From Oscheius onirici (lineage: Eukaryota; Nematoda; Chromadorea; Rhabditida; Rhabditidae), in the NCBI GenBank assembly GCA_932521025.1, contig OW051473.1:992001-1056000 (forward strand): a DNA stretch of 64,000 bases. Reading direction: 5' to 3'. The position numbers and the translations under genes are program-made. The stretch's first letter is position 1. Each line of letters starts with the position of its first letter. A model generated the notes under the pieces. It was not told the origin of the DNA and did no database searches. It saw only the letters and a list, made by a program, of their open reading frames with translations. Shown here piece by piece: positions 50,459 through 62,800 of the stretch.

Positions 50459-52042
50459 ATGACCGCCGGAGGACCCACCGTCACTCTCTCCAATGGAGTC
50501 CACATGCCTCTTGTCGGACTTGGAACCTGGCAGGTACTCATTCAAAATAATTTTTCTCATATTATAATTTTATAGTCCTCTCCCGAAGAGGTGAAGGCCG
50601 CCGTCATCGCTGCCATTGATGCCGGATACCGTCTCATCGACACGGCCGCCGTCTATGACAACGAAGAAGCCATCGGGGAGGCCATCAAGGAGGTCATCGC
50701 CGCTAAGAAGGTCACCAGGGAGGAACTGTTCATCACCACCAAGCTCTGGGCTAGCCATCTGAGCCCTAAGGATTCGGAGCAGGCCTGTCGCGACAGCTTG
50801 AAGAAGCTCGGACTTGAGTACGTCGATCTCTACCTGGCTCACATGCCTGCTGCCTTCAACGTGAGTGTTTCAAGTTTTTGGTTTTCTTACTTCAAGGTTC
50901 TTTTAAATGAGAATATGTGCTTTATTTTAACGCGTCTGCTGTTTTATTTTAGCCCTCGACCTTCTCACATACAAATGACTCACTAATACCTATTTACAGA
51001 ATACCATGACTGAGCAGGATCACTCCGTCACGGTCGAGGATGTCTGGCGCGGACTGGAGAACGTGTACAAGCTCAAGCTTGCCAGAGCTATCGGTGTTTC
51101 CAACTGGAGCGGAGAACAGATTGAGAGAGTCATGAAGACCGCCGAGGTCCCTATCCACAATAATCAGGTAGGTGATTGATGTTTTCATCCTTTTAATAGT
51201 TTCACATTTCCAAGACAAAATAACCCCATCTTAATTATCCTAAGCCCCATTTTGCAGGTGGAGCTGTTCCTTTACTGGCCTCAGCACGAGCTTCACGAGA
51301 TTAGCAAGAAGCACAACATTGTTGTCACTTCTTACGCTTCTCTCGGATCTCCCGGTCGTGTCAACTTCAAGCTGCCCAGTGGAGCCAAACTTAACTGGGC
51401 TCCTGCTCCTAACGCTCTGGAGGACAAGCACGTCAAGGAGCTGGCCAAGAAGTACCACAAGTCTCCCGCTCAGATTCTCCTCCGCTACATTCTCGACCGC
51501 GGAATCGCCATCATTCCCAAGTCTACTAATGCTGGCCGTATTAAGGAGAATTTCGATCTCTTCGACTTCAAGATCACCGAGGACGAGATCAAGTTGCTCG
51601 AATCTTCCCCGCACAAGCAGCGTCTCTTCCTTCAGGACTTGTGAGTAGCATTTCTATATTCTTTTTATTATTTTTTACAGAGACAGGAGCCACGTAGGGT
51701 GTGCTTATCTTTAAGCGATAAAAAGTTGATAGGGTTTTTTTGCCTCCCTTAATGAAATAATTGCAAGATAGTATGGAAAGCAGAATGAAAGCTATCCACA
51801 CAAAATTTCCGCTTTTTGCGACCGCTGTTTTACAATAAAAGTGAACGTGCTTTCAAAACGTTAGTTTTGTGCACTTTCGAACCCTTCAAACCACCTTCAA
51901 CCCCATTTTTGTTCACAAAATTTGCGTAAATTTAGCATGAAGACCTTAAATTTGTTACAATACTCTAAAAGCCGCTTTAAATTGTCTTGTTTTCAGCATG
52001 GAGGGACATCCTGAGGATCCTTTCAAGGCCGAGCGTCATTAA
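50459..52042 (+). CDS. Aldo-keto reductase
   Basis: Exons 50459-50533, 50576-50860, 51000-51167, 51258-51640 and 51997-52042 close in frame to 318 residues, the usual AKR length. The catalytic tetrad is complete: Asp47 (DAGYRLIDTA), Tyr52 (VYDNEEAIG), Lys81 (TTKLW) and His114 (YLAHMP). The cofactor region shows IGVSNWSGEQI and, near the end, IIPKSTNAGRIKENFDLFDF, as expected for NADPH binding. It would reduce aldehydes or ketones in the cytosol. A TTTGCAG acceptor 15 bp before the ATG may be a spliced-leader site. AATAAA follows at 52132. The codon use is markedly GC-richer than in the other genes here, suggesting high expression. Confidence 0.96.
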
Positions 52043-52131
52043 CTTCTTTACAATGTCAACCGTCTTACCGTCTTTACTCCGAGTCTGATCGTGACCGACA
52101 TCTTTCCTCTATGCAAAAGTTATATGTACCG

Positions 52132-52137
52132 AATAAA
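52132..52137 (+). terminator. Polyadenylation signal of the aldo-keto reductase
   Basis: AATAAA about 90 bp after the stop codon at 52042. Confidence 0.6.
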
Positions 52138-55100
52138 TTGCATCGGTTTTCAAGACTGAAACGGCTGAATCCATTAGTGGACCCCAATCTCCGGAGAAGG
52201 TGTTATGGTGATCATCCCCATCTGTCTCACACCCGATAATCGGAAAAGCGGGAAGTTTTCCCGTCCCACATTGGATCCTATTATTAACCAGCTATTTTTG
52301 AGAGCGATACGCTCACTTGAAACGTGACACTTTTCAGATGACTGCAAGAGCCCTTCCATGCATAATTTAGTGCGTTCAAAATTTGTGGAAGCAAAAGATC
52401 ATCAATGAATTTTCAGCATGTTTAACTGTCCCCTGGCAGCATCTTTTCTTAGCTGTATAGTGCGAAAGTTCTGAGTTTGATACAAGATTTCACGAATGTT
52501 GTCGCTATAATATAATAAAAACTCTAAAAATCGCGAATGTTGAAAAATCTTTTGAAAAATTTTCTATCAAAATATACTTACTCACTGTTTCATGACAAGC
52601 TTTGTATCAGCTACAAGTTTTTAAAAAAGAAATCAGTATATAATTTGCGCGTGATTGATGCATTATAATAGGCTTTACAATACTCCATGGAACTTCGGTG
52701 AATATGCAAGCTTCTCTTATCAACTCCTCACTTAATCTTGATACTTTCCCTTAAACACTCCTTCTTTCACTGACCCGATGTTTGTCACAGCCCATATTTT
52801 TCCTGGTGGAGGATCGGCCAAGCATTAGTCGTCTCTATGAGCTGAATGGTCATTGCTCGAGAGTAGGTTGATTACACCCAGCTCTATTCTAGGGCAATAT
52901 AAACACGCGGATGTCCGATGCCCTGTTTTGATAGGTCTTTGAGGAAAGAAGGCTCTTCGAATAGTTACTTAAACTGAAAGAAACCAATTGGTCTCTCGAA
53001 TTCACCTCTCGGGAATCCAATCTAAAGAACAATGACCACTAAACGGGGAGGTCTCAGAATCGTCATTTTTCTTTTGCCCTTTTTTGCCCATACTTTTTGA
53101 TCTGAGAGCTCTGAAATCGAATCATTTGTGCATGCAGTGCAGCTAGACTCAATTTAATATAGAAACATTGCTGAGTGAATATGACAGTTGTTCCACGACG
53201 CACTTGTGAACTAACCTAAACTTAACTACATTCAGCTGCTGTTACAAATCTTTGTACTCTGGCCAGAAACTTTTCTTACTATTTAATGTTTAATAAAACT
53301 TTATAAACTCTCATTTTATACGCCACCACATTGCTGACACCATCGGAAAGCAAGGCTATCACGGGAGAAGTTTTTAGAGAAGAATCACCAAGAGACTGGT
53401 ACGTATTGTAAATGACTAAAACGTTTGTTCCAAAAATCCAAAAGATCCCCCATATTCTTGCAATTGGATACTTTTATTGGCCTTTCCAACTCGTAAACTT
53501 TCAACTGCTGCTCAATGAGCAACACGGCTTTTTCTCGTATCAGTGTCAAGCATAGAGGTGTTGAAAAACGTAATCTCCCACTCCATCTGATCCGATTTTT
53601 CTTCCAATTTCCGTGTGTCAGATTTGCTTACACTATTGTTTTTTATAGAGCTTGTTGTTTAGTCTTCGCCACTTCTTCCGACGAATGTAAACGATTCCAA
53701 TTCGGCCGTCAATTAATGGAAGCCTTGAGTCACTTCGGCTCTCTTTCCAAATAATTATTGTTTTGTGGAATCGGAAAAACAATACAGATCATATTCTTTT
53801 TTTAAATAAAAGTAAGGAGCACAATGGTAGGAACCGCATGCAGATAAATTGGGTTACAAATTGGAACCATCTTTGTGCTTTGAACTTGCAACATCATGGT
53901 TTGCTTTCACCTTTACTATTTGCCATTGGTTTTGTTTAAAAAACCAAACTCTCCAAGGACGATCCACATCACGGCGGTTACTTCCGTGATTAGGTCTGAT
54001 GGGATGGGGAAGTGAGCAAATCAGATAGCATATCGCGTGGGGCCATGTCTATCAAGTTTCTTTGACTTTTGTGCAAATTTTCGCTCTTTTGCATCGCGTA
54101 AGTGATCAAAATCGTATAAAATTCAAGAAAAACAATCTTAGTTGGACAATGTGGGGTAGGGAGCAATGGGTAAAGAATATCCAAATAGTACGTCACCAAA
54201 CTTTTCCGTAGAATAAAAGCTCAGTTTCTCACATCTTCACGCTCAGATCAAAAGCTGGTTTCCTGGTCACTGATTCATGCATCGAATTTGCATGATCCAG
54301 CAGTAACACTTCTGTTCCCATGGGGCCCAGTAGCTGAATGTACACTGTTGTTTCAACGGTAAACTCGATAACTTTAATAGGTCTGCAAGCCTGCAAAAAC
54401 AGTAATCTGATCGTATCAGTGATTGCGCATTCTAATTGATTAACAGTGTTTTATTGCTGATACGACAACAACCATTTTATTCTGTTTTTTTTCCAGTGAA
54501 TAACCCCCTAATTCTTTAACATTTTGAACTCTTAGCATTCAAACTTGTAGTTAATCCGAATGTTTTTTGAAGCGGCAGACAAGACCTTGACTCACATTTC
54601 AACGCAATCAGCTTAAGTCGTCAAAGTGGATTCTTCTTACATCTCCGTCTATCCCGTGAGAATTTCTTATGCCATGTAGTGCGAAAGAAAGTTCAGCTAT
54701 TTTCAATTATTTTGCAGACGCATAACAATTTGTTAAAGTAAGCTAGGAAGTCTCGTCAACGGGTCGGGAAATGAGTCTATGTTATGTTCTTCGATTCTTT
54801 AGACTATTGTTTTTAAAGCAAGTTCATTCATAGAAGTCAAAAGGGTGAACAAGAGTTTGGTGTTTTTGTTTTATTTGAAGTGGTATAGTAACTTACTAGT
54901 AGTGGAATACGTTAATTATTTAAAAATCCAAAGTGGTATTCTCCTGGCTGTTGCAGAGACTGTTTGGATAAGGCTAACTTTTATACCAACCCACCAGGAA
55001 TTATGAAATTCATACCGTATTTGGTCAATTTGGTATGCGTTCCAGCCGACTTGTTGACATTTTTTCTTTCGTAAATTGCTCCGTTGTTTCTGAACTTAAG

Positions 55101-56909
55101 TTCAATACATTTTTAACGTGGTGTTTGTTTTGTCAAAGTGCAATATGCTTCTTTTTTTTCTGCTCAACGTTTTCATCGTCTTTATGCGTGGCTGTCTGTC
55201 TTGATTATTGTATTGTTCCAAACAAAAAGCCGTGTCAATTTAACGAGATTCCTTCTCTTATACGGTTGACCAAATATTCATAAAAAAGAAACTTCCTCAC
55301 ACAGACATATTTTCTGTCACCGATTGTTTAGCATTTTCTTACGACAAATATTATCAGCGCCACTTGAAAGCTAAAACTAAAGTAAGTTACAAACAGTTTA
55401 AAAACTTTAATGAGAACTATCAATACGGAAATTATATAAAAATTAAAAGTTCATTTCGGATTACTCTTCGAAAACATCTACAGTACCATCTTTTTATAAG
55501 CAGCAGCAACAATCCCCATATCCTACTAGCAACTTTTGATATCTCTCTTCGTTTCAAAAGGCATATCATCCTAGAAGATCCAACCCATTTTGAACTTCGC
55601 AATATGCTTATACTCTTTTTGTCTGCCCATTCTAAAATTAGCCGCTTTGTGTTTCTGACCAATTATTCTATTGACGATGAGGTAATGGCATTAATTACTT
55701 CCTCTATTTGAAACCAACTTGTGACCTGTGTCGCAGAATCAAATTTCCTAACTCGGGGAGGAGAAACATACAGGGCTCTTAGTAATTGGCTAACTCGGCG
55801 GATGAGCATTACTCTTTATCTGATCTTTTATGACCTCCCAGTCGGCCATAGCCAGAAATATGATGGTTTATGCACTGGGCTTTCGACGAACACCCAGACC
55901 CATGCTGCATAACCAATTAGTAGGAGAAAACACTGGCTTTTTCTTTCTTCTCGGCCATTAACATGGTCTTTAGCAGGTCGGAATATAAATATTCTCCCCA
56001 AGAATATCTATCGAGTCAGCAGCTGGTTCTCAGTTTTGTACTTAGCCAAATATTTTCCTCAAATCTTTTAGTCATTTTGTACATTATGGGGGAGGTTTAG
56101 GTCACTAGGAAACAATATCACAAACACGCAATGTTTTTGACTGTACCTCTTTTGCAGAAACACGCCATGTTTCACTTCTAACACTAGCTGTGATTCGGTT
56201 GGTCAGTATCTTGATGCAGGTAAGAAAAGAAATGAAAAACCTTTTTCATACAACTTTTTTGCAAACTATTTGTCTTATCTTGTCACCTGCACTTACTTCT
56301 TTGCTTCAAATTATTAGTAACACATCACCAAGATATTCATATATATAGCGAAACTTCCGAAGTTGGACATCTGTTAAACTGTAATTTGACTGTCTGAACA
56401 CATTTTGCTGTCACTTTTCCCAGATACAAGCTCTTCAACTTTCACTGTTTAATACGCTTTTTTGCGAAATTAAAGACAGCTTTTTTAAGCTATCTTTCGA
56501 ATATCTTTGTCACGGTAGGTATACTTTCTTAATTGATTTGACTCTTCATTGAGCCGACTGTAATAGCTTGTTTATATAGAAGGAAAACTAGCCGGGTATT
56601 TGACCAGCTGTTTTGCATAGTTTCGTCGAAATAACCCACTACTCGCCCAAAAGTCTTATTTTGCACGTTAATGTTCAGTATTCAAGGGCTCTGCATCTGA
56701 CACATCCGTGTGAAGCAAATGACTCTAGTACAAACTGACCGATTTATCACGAGAGCCAGCTGACCTGAACAGCTGTACAAACAGGGGCTAGGAGTTCATG
56801 ACTCTCTAACTTTATAATCACCGTGTTCGTGACTTTTCTAGAAGTTGTGCTTTAAATGTTCACATTGGGCACGACTTTGCATGCCAGAGTGAATCGTATT
56901 CTTTGATTT
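52138..56909. other. Gene-poor region
   Basis: I see no convincing gene. The longest frame (55364-55711, +, with HILLATFDISLRFKRHIILE) is protein-like in part but has no start context, splice sites or recognised domain. Confidence 0.35.
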
Positions 56910-56982
56910 GGACAACTTTGCGTCTTGAAACTTTTCATTTCCGACGACTCATCGGAAATCATCCAAGACTAAAAAGTTGTCC
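56910..56982. ncRNA. Candidate hairpin RNA
   Basis: 73 nt fold into a long stem: GGACAACTTT/AAAGTTGTCC (10 bp), then GTCTTG/CAAGAC (6 bp) after a small internal loop, then ATTTCCGA/TCGGAAAT (8 bp) after a larger asymmetric loop, closed by a 7-base loop. All 24 pairs are Watson-Crick. Size and shape resemble a microRNA precursor, although the asymmetric inner loop is large. Both strands could fold, so orientation is open. Confidence 0.4.
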
Positions 56983-58740
56983 TCTTACCCACGCAAGTTT
57001 ACATTTTTGATCGCTCAAAGAGTGTGTCTAGGATAGAAAGGTTTCAAATTTGCCATGCGAGAGACGGGAATCACAACATCCCCTCGTCCTCTTTTCCGTG
57101 ATTCATTAACTTCTATATCCTGTTTGTTAGAGCCAGACTTCCCTCCATTATGGCATTTTCCTACTATTTTCAATCAGAATAAGGTTCCCTGTTGTAGAGG
57201 AACCTAATTGAGGACCCAAGGCAACCCTCATCATTTTCATTGCCCTTATAAAGAGAACGAAAGAATAAGACGCGACGTCCTCTCGTTATCTTTTGGGGAA
57301 GTCCCCTGCCTTCACGTTACTTTTCCGATTTATATCTATGCAAGAAGCAAAATACAAACATGTTGCATGTGACAGCACTGAAGTTCATTACATTTCAGAC
57401 AGACTGACTTTAATCGTATTTTGATCCTCTTCTGAAATGATCAAGACAACATAGCGCTAACAAGAAGGTGTAAATGACCGAAGTCCTTTCCGGAAAGGAC
57501 AAAAAGATAAAAGATTTTCAGATTAACAAAGAAACAAATCTTCGTGTGTTCTTCGCAACCTTATTATTTTGTCAAAATCAAACTTTGATGTTATAGCACA
57601 GTCCTACTGAGTCGTTTCATCTCCATTTCCTAACATCAAAAGTGGATGTTTTATTTTTCATTTTTGACAAAAACATTTTTTCCATATGCTGCTCTTTCTG
57701 TCACCTCTATGAAACTTTTAAATACGAATGGCTATTAGTTTCTGCTGAATCTGTTGCCACACTCTTCGCATCCTGTTTTCCTTCAAAGCATGACATGTTC
57801 ATTATTTTACCTCCCACCTATTAAAATCTGATCTCAAAGAGCATCCAGCTTCTAAGAATGTCAAAGAGTGAACGCCTGAGACTCGTCCCTATCTGTTGCA
57901 CAAATATTTTCTTTTTGCACACCTTCAGCTGACCTTATTTGGATCACTAGTAGTATGTGTGACTTGTTGTGGATAAGAGCAAAAGATCCATGTCTTTAAA
58001 GTATCAGAGAACTCAGCCAATTTTAGTGCAAGGTAAAGGCCAAACATCACCTACTACTTAGGCTGCAAATCCCTTGACAAGGACAGACAGTTTTCGGCGA
58101 AAAACGAAGGAACCATTCCGTCGCCCTACGCTCATATGTTTTCTATTTTCTTTGATACACGGCCAGTAGGATCTTTCTCTTTATGGGAACAAATTTACGG
58201 GGAAACTTGGAACTGATAACATATTTAGAATGGACGTGTGAACAGCCCCCGACTATTTAGGTTCGAAGATCTGCAAAATAGGAAGAAAACAAGTAAATAT
58301 TTCGAAAGAAAGCCATGTGAGAAAGCGCGTTTTTGTGAGAAAAATGTGAATTCGAAACTGATGAATTGTTTATCCGTAAAGGCCTGCATTTGATAGAATA
58401 GAAAGTGTGCTTCCAAAAACTCCAAAACTTCCAAAACCGTAACTATCTAAGATTTGAGTGTGCACAAACTTTCAGTTTTTAAGTAGTTAAGAAAGAATTC
58501 AGCTAATATTTATTATTTATTTCGCATTATTGCTAACAGCTGTTATCGAGAAGATAAAGCTCGCTGAACTTTTAACTCTGTCTTCCCTCCGTACTTCACT
58601 TTTCCTGTTGTTTAATCGCAATGTTCTCTTATAACACACTTAACGCAGTAACATCATTTTTTAGAAATTCATTTCATAGAACTTCTTCTCTAAAACGAAA
58701 ATTTCAGCTAACAAGCAACATCAGCGATCAGCAGACAACG

Positions 58741-58761
58741 ATGGAGGAATACGAAGATTTG
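58741..58761 (+). CDS. Possible first coding exon, rest unseen
   Basis: A strong acceptor (AAATTTCAG ending at 58707) is followed by 33 nt and then ATG with seven codons (MEEYEDL) ending at a consensus donor GTGAGT. This is the layout of a trans-spliced nematode first exon. No in-frame continuation is obvious. Open frames at 58781-59224 and 59386-59892 follow on the same strand, but I cannot splice them on convincingly, so the gene may continue past the window through a long intron. Confidence 0.3.
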
Positions 58762-59385
58762 GTGAGTTTTTTCTTCTTGTATGGTGTTGAAAAATCGTCC
58801 AAGTCTATCTAGTAAGCTCTCGGTTTTACAAAATAAGAACAATTTTTTTATTGCCTCATTACTCGTGTTCTACAAAGTGGTAGGTAGACAGTTTTGTGAT
58901 AGAATTCTTGCAGATCACAACCTACTATTCAACTGCTTTGTTTTCACCAAACCTGATACTGTACCCTCAAAATTTCTATATCACAAAGTTGTAAACATGC
59001 TTATCGCTGCTGCATCGGTAGCTCGCATGACTTTCTGTTATATGGTAGATACAGAAAACATTCTCATCACTTCTGCCCAAGTGAATCCATTCTCTCAGAT
59101 ATTGTTTATGTTTGTTAGTGTGGTGGAAAATGTCCACGCAGTCGTTCAACCACTATCTCTCGCTCGTGAAAAGACTATGGGACTCCTCCCTCCGGAAGCA
59201 CTCAGTTTGGTCTTTTTCTCGTAGCCTCATCATCATGACCGGTTCTATTCTCCCTCGCTCCCGATAGGCGTGCGAAAAGACATTATTCTTTGATTGGGAA
59301 AGTTCAATTTTGTGCGCCTGAAACCGTGGGCTCGTTTGGGCCACACAAACAGGGCACTTAGACTTAGAGTTCCAGGTAAGGACAA

Positions 59386-59892
59386 TTGTCTTTGTCCGTG
59401 ACGACAGAGCAATTAAGAGATTGCGCCACCTACCAGTTGAGACTAGTTTTCGACTTTTTAACTTTTTCAATTGATTTTTACTTTTTTTTTCACTATTTGA
59501 CCGGTTGTTATTTGGCCCGCTTTGTACTTGCATCAGAGACGAATTGGGACTTTTGGGGCAGAGAGATTTTCAGTAGTATTGTTGAATGTTGTGAAAAGCC
59601 ATCTCTTACAAAATACGTTTGTGCAGAGAAAACTAAAAATACAGGCAACAAGACGTTCACTCTCGTTTTCCTTCCTGGGTCAAAAACTGTTAACTTCATA
59701 AATCATATCAATTACTCTCATGAACAAGTGTTGTGCTTTCACAGTCCTGATTCAATTACTAATTTCCTTATTTCTCTTTCTTCCTGTGAAAACTTCACAA
59801 TGACTCTTGCACCTGTGATTAGCTGGCAGGCTCGAAGTGTTTTCGGTGTGATCTTCGAACTAATGTGTATGAGGGTGGTAGCTACCCGCTAA
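59386..59892 (+). CDS. Hypothetical open reading frame
   Basis: The 168-codon frame is the longest in the window. It contains SETNWDFWGREIFSSIVECC, YVCAEKTKNTGNKTFTLVFL and HEQVLCFHSPDSITNFLISL, with several cysteines and potential N-glycosylation sites (NKT, NYS, NFT), so an extracellular domain is imaginable. The first 45 codons are a Phe-rich, pyrimidine-driven stretch and probably not coding. No domain is recognised. Confidence 0.22.
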   Translation: MSLSVTTEQLRDCATYQLRLVFDFLTFSIDFYFFFHYLTGCYLARFVLASETNWDFWGREIFSSIVECCEKPSLTKYVCAEKTKNTGNKTFTLVFLPGSKTVNFINHINYSHEQVLCFHSPDSITNFLISLSSCENFTMTLAPVISWQARSVFGVIFELMCMRVVATR

Positions 59893-62800
59893 TGACGAAA
59901 AGAACGGCTAATTCGGATACAGAAATATTCTTGATTTTCCGCTACATTATTTTTGTCTAAACACGTGTCTATTCAGAATTGTTTAGTGCTCATTTCAAAC
60001 GCGTTCGACGACGCGTTTCACCTGCCATTATTTTCAGCTACTGTGAATTCTAAAATTGGAAATGAAACGGCGTAGTACATGGTTCGAACGTGTTCTCGAT
60101 TTGTAATCTGCGAAGAAATCGTGTGCGTAGAAATTTTTAGAAGTTTATTGCCGCAGAGATGGTAGCTTTTTTAAATTTGGTTACATCATCTGTAAGCTCC
60201 GAATCAGATAAACTGTCTGTAAATAACAAAAAATGTTCATTTTTTGTCTTTTAATGTCCACATTTTGCATTATTTAACCGTCTTACTCATCCATTTTGAG
60301 AGAGTTGATTATCTCACAGAAAAGGAACTGAATCAGTCGCTTCGCATGAGTCTATTCGAGTAGTTACAGTACCATAAGCCTGTGTTGCGACCAGTTTTCT
60401 TTTCAACCTCGGTGAGTTTCTACTGCTATTTTTCTGAGTTTTTTCTCCACAGTTTAAATGTAGTCCCTTACACCCAAACATTCGTAGTTAGTCCTACTTT
60501 TAACCACTGAATGGGCAGAAATCGTTTTTACGAACGTGTGTCACATTTTCCAATTAGAGCCATTTCTGACGACTCTTCCTGTTACTCGAATCCAGTTTGG
60601 AACCTGAGAACCGCGTAGGCAACAGAGACTTTGCACCCTGCACAGTTTGAAGATTAATTGCCTGCCGATAAGTGAATTGTTCGTAAGAAAAGTAGGTAGT
60701 CGGAAGGATAAGTGAATTTCCTTATCATTGCTGGAACTGCCCAGTTGTCAGGTAGGTTTCTTTTGAAATAGAGAGAAAAATGTTGGACTTTGTCAGCTTT
60801 GTACACCAAGAAATGATCCATTTTTCTACAAAAATCATAGTTTACACGGTGAACACGTAATTAACATCTGAAAGAGCAAAAATCTGTATGCGAATTGACA
60901 GTTTATGCAAAATCAGATTTTTTTATCCAGTAGAAAGTCCAAACAGTTCATTAGGCTCGTCGACCCTCAACAACTTGCATATACGAGAAACATGTTGAGG
61001 CCATTAAGGATCAGTTGTGTTCAAATATGCGTCGCTATGTTCCCGCCGTTCTTCATATTATTGTTTCCGTTTCGAGGAGTAGCCCACTAGGTAAACAGCT
61101 CCAGACGTTTGACCGCTTTTCCCGCGGACCACTAATTAAAATATGACCCTGTTTTTAACTGACAAAGAGGTCCATTTCACTGGAGCTGTTTATATCCTGC
61201 CGTTATCATATTTATCCGCTGCACTTTATATTCCGGACCACATTTCTGACGACCATTTGCTAGCTTTCTGTTGACTGCCAACGGCTAGCGGATCAAAAAA
61301 TGACCTCAAGAACCACGTGTGGTCCTTGTTTTCGAGCCGCCAGTTCTAGCATCTACATAAAGATGTTAGACGGAACTCCTTAGCAGCTCCCGAATATACG
61401 ACTCCCTCATGACCTTGTTTGCATTAATCATGACGATCTTGAGTGTTCTTAGGAAAATTTACACAAAAATCTCTGAAGCATTTGAATTGGATAGTTTCGA
61501 GTTCTCTGGTGGAAATATTCACTGTAAATAGCTGCAGGTGCTTGAAAAATTAAACTGAAATAGACAACATTCTAAGCCATTTCCAGCCTAATGAGTTGAC
61601 AGAATAGGAAGCATATTTCCGGGCTTCGTGTTTTCACGGAAAGACTCTTTAGCAATGTTTTTCCCTCTTTTCAGAGCGCATACTGTACTCCCGCTTTTTA
61701 TATAATTTTTGCTGCAGCATTAATTTTTCAGCTGTGACGGCGTGTTGTGATTGCTTATTGCGTGCATTATTTATCTGATATTAAGGGATTCATCAAAGCA
61801 TCTTATCTGTTACTGATGACAACATTCTCGCATTTTTTTTATTAATATTACCGTGTTTTGTAGGCACTTGTTCAAAATAGTTTGTTCAGAAACCAACCGT
61901 TATTTTCCACAATGCGAGAAGGGTGTCAAAACTTGAAAAGCTGAAAATACCACACGTATCAGAGAAAAACACTCTCTTCTTTTTGAAACAAGCTCATAAA
62001 AATCTTTTTGAATGCTTTTAGCCTTTTCCATTCGTTTCGATTTGATGAATGAACAACTTGCTAACTTAACCATTGTTTGTCTTTTACTTTTCAACCAATT
62101 TAAAGCCATTCAAAAATGTAGAGGCGACCTCAATCACCTTTATCACGAACTCGTTTCCAAGGTCGCCTACACTTTGTCAACCTGCTGACCAAAAGACGGG
62201 AGTAGAAACATAATCCGCGCCTCGTGGAGACTTCTCCCCACCTTTTTCACACGTAAACAGCCACAATTCATAATTCATGACCGTTCCTTTCGCTTTTTGG
62301 CATGGCACCGCGAGCGCTTACGTTTCCAGTCACATGTTTTCTCCTTTAGACGTTATTAGAGGTCCCCAGAGTGGCCTTTCATTAGCAATGTTTTCAAGAG
62401 AAGCAGTTCCTCAATGATGCAAAGGCAATTGTCACCGAGGGTCAGACAAAGAACAAAATGTTACTCTTGTCGTATCCAGACAGACTTTCGTCCTTGATAC
62501 ATGCTCATCGGGATGAATTAAAAATAATGGTCCCGTCTCGCTTCAAGAGTCACATATTATGACCGGCATTTCGTTTCCGTAATTGTAACCAGTAGTTTTT
62601 TGAGTTCAAAAACCTGCGAAAATGCTCCTCCAGTAGGACTCCCGTTAACGTTAAACAGTGAGCAAAGTGATCAGTAACACGTATTTTCCACAAATTTTCA
62701 CAACCCGAAGCAATCACGGTTTACAGTCTATCTACTACTAAATCTAACGCCTTGTTTTACAAACTGATACTTTGTGCCGTCTAGTTCTGATTTTCGATGT

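Noticed and set aside
59153-59533. 126-codon minus-strand frame.
   Set aside because: Lys/Ser-rich shadow of the T-rich opposite strand; no start context or domain.
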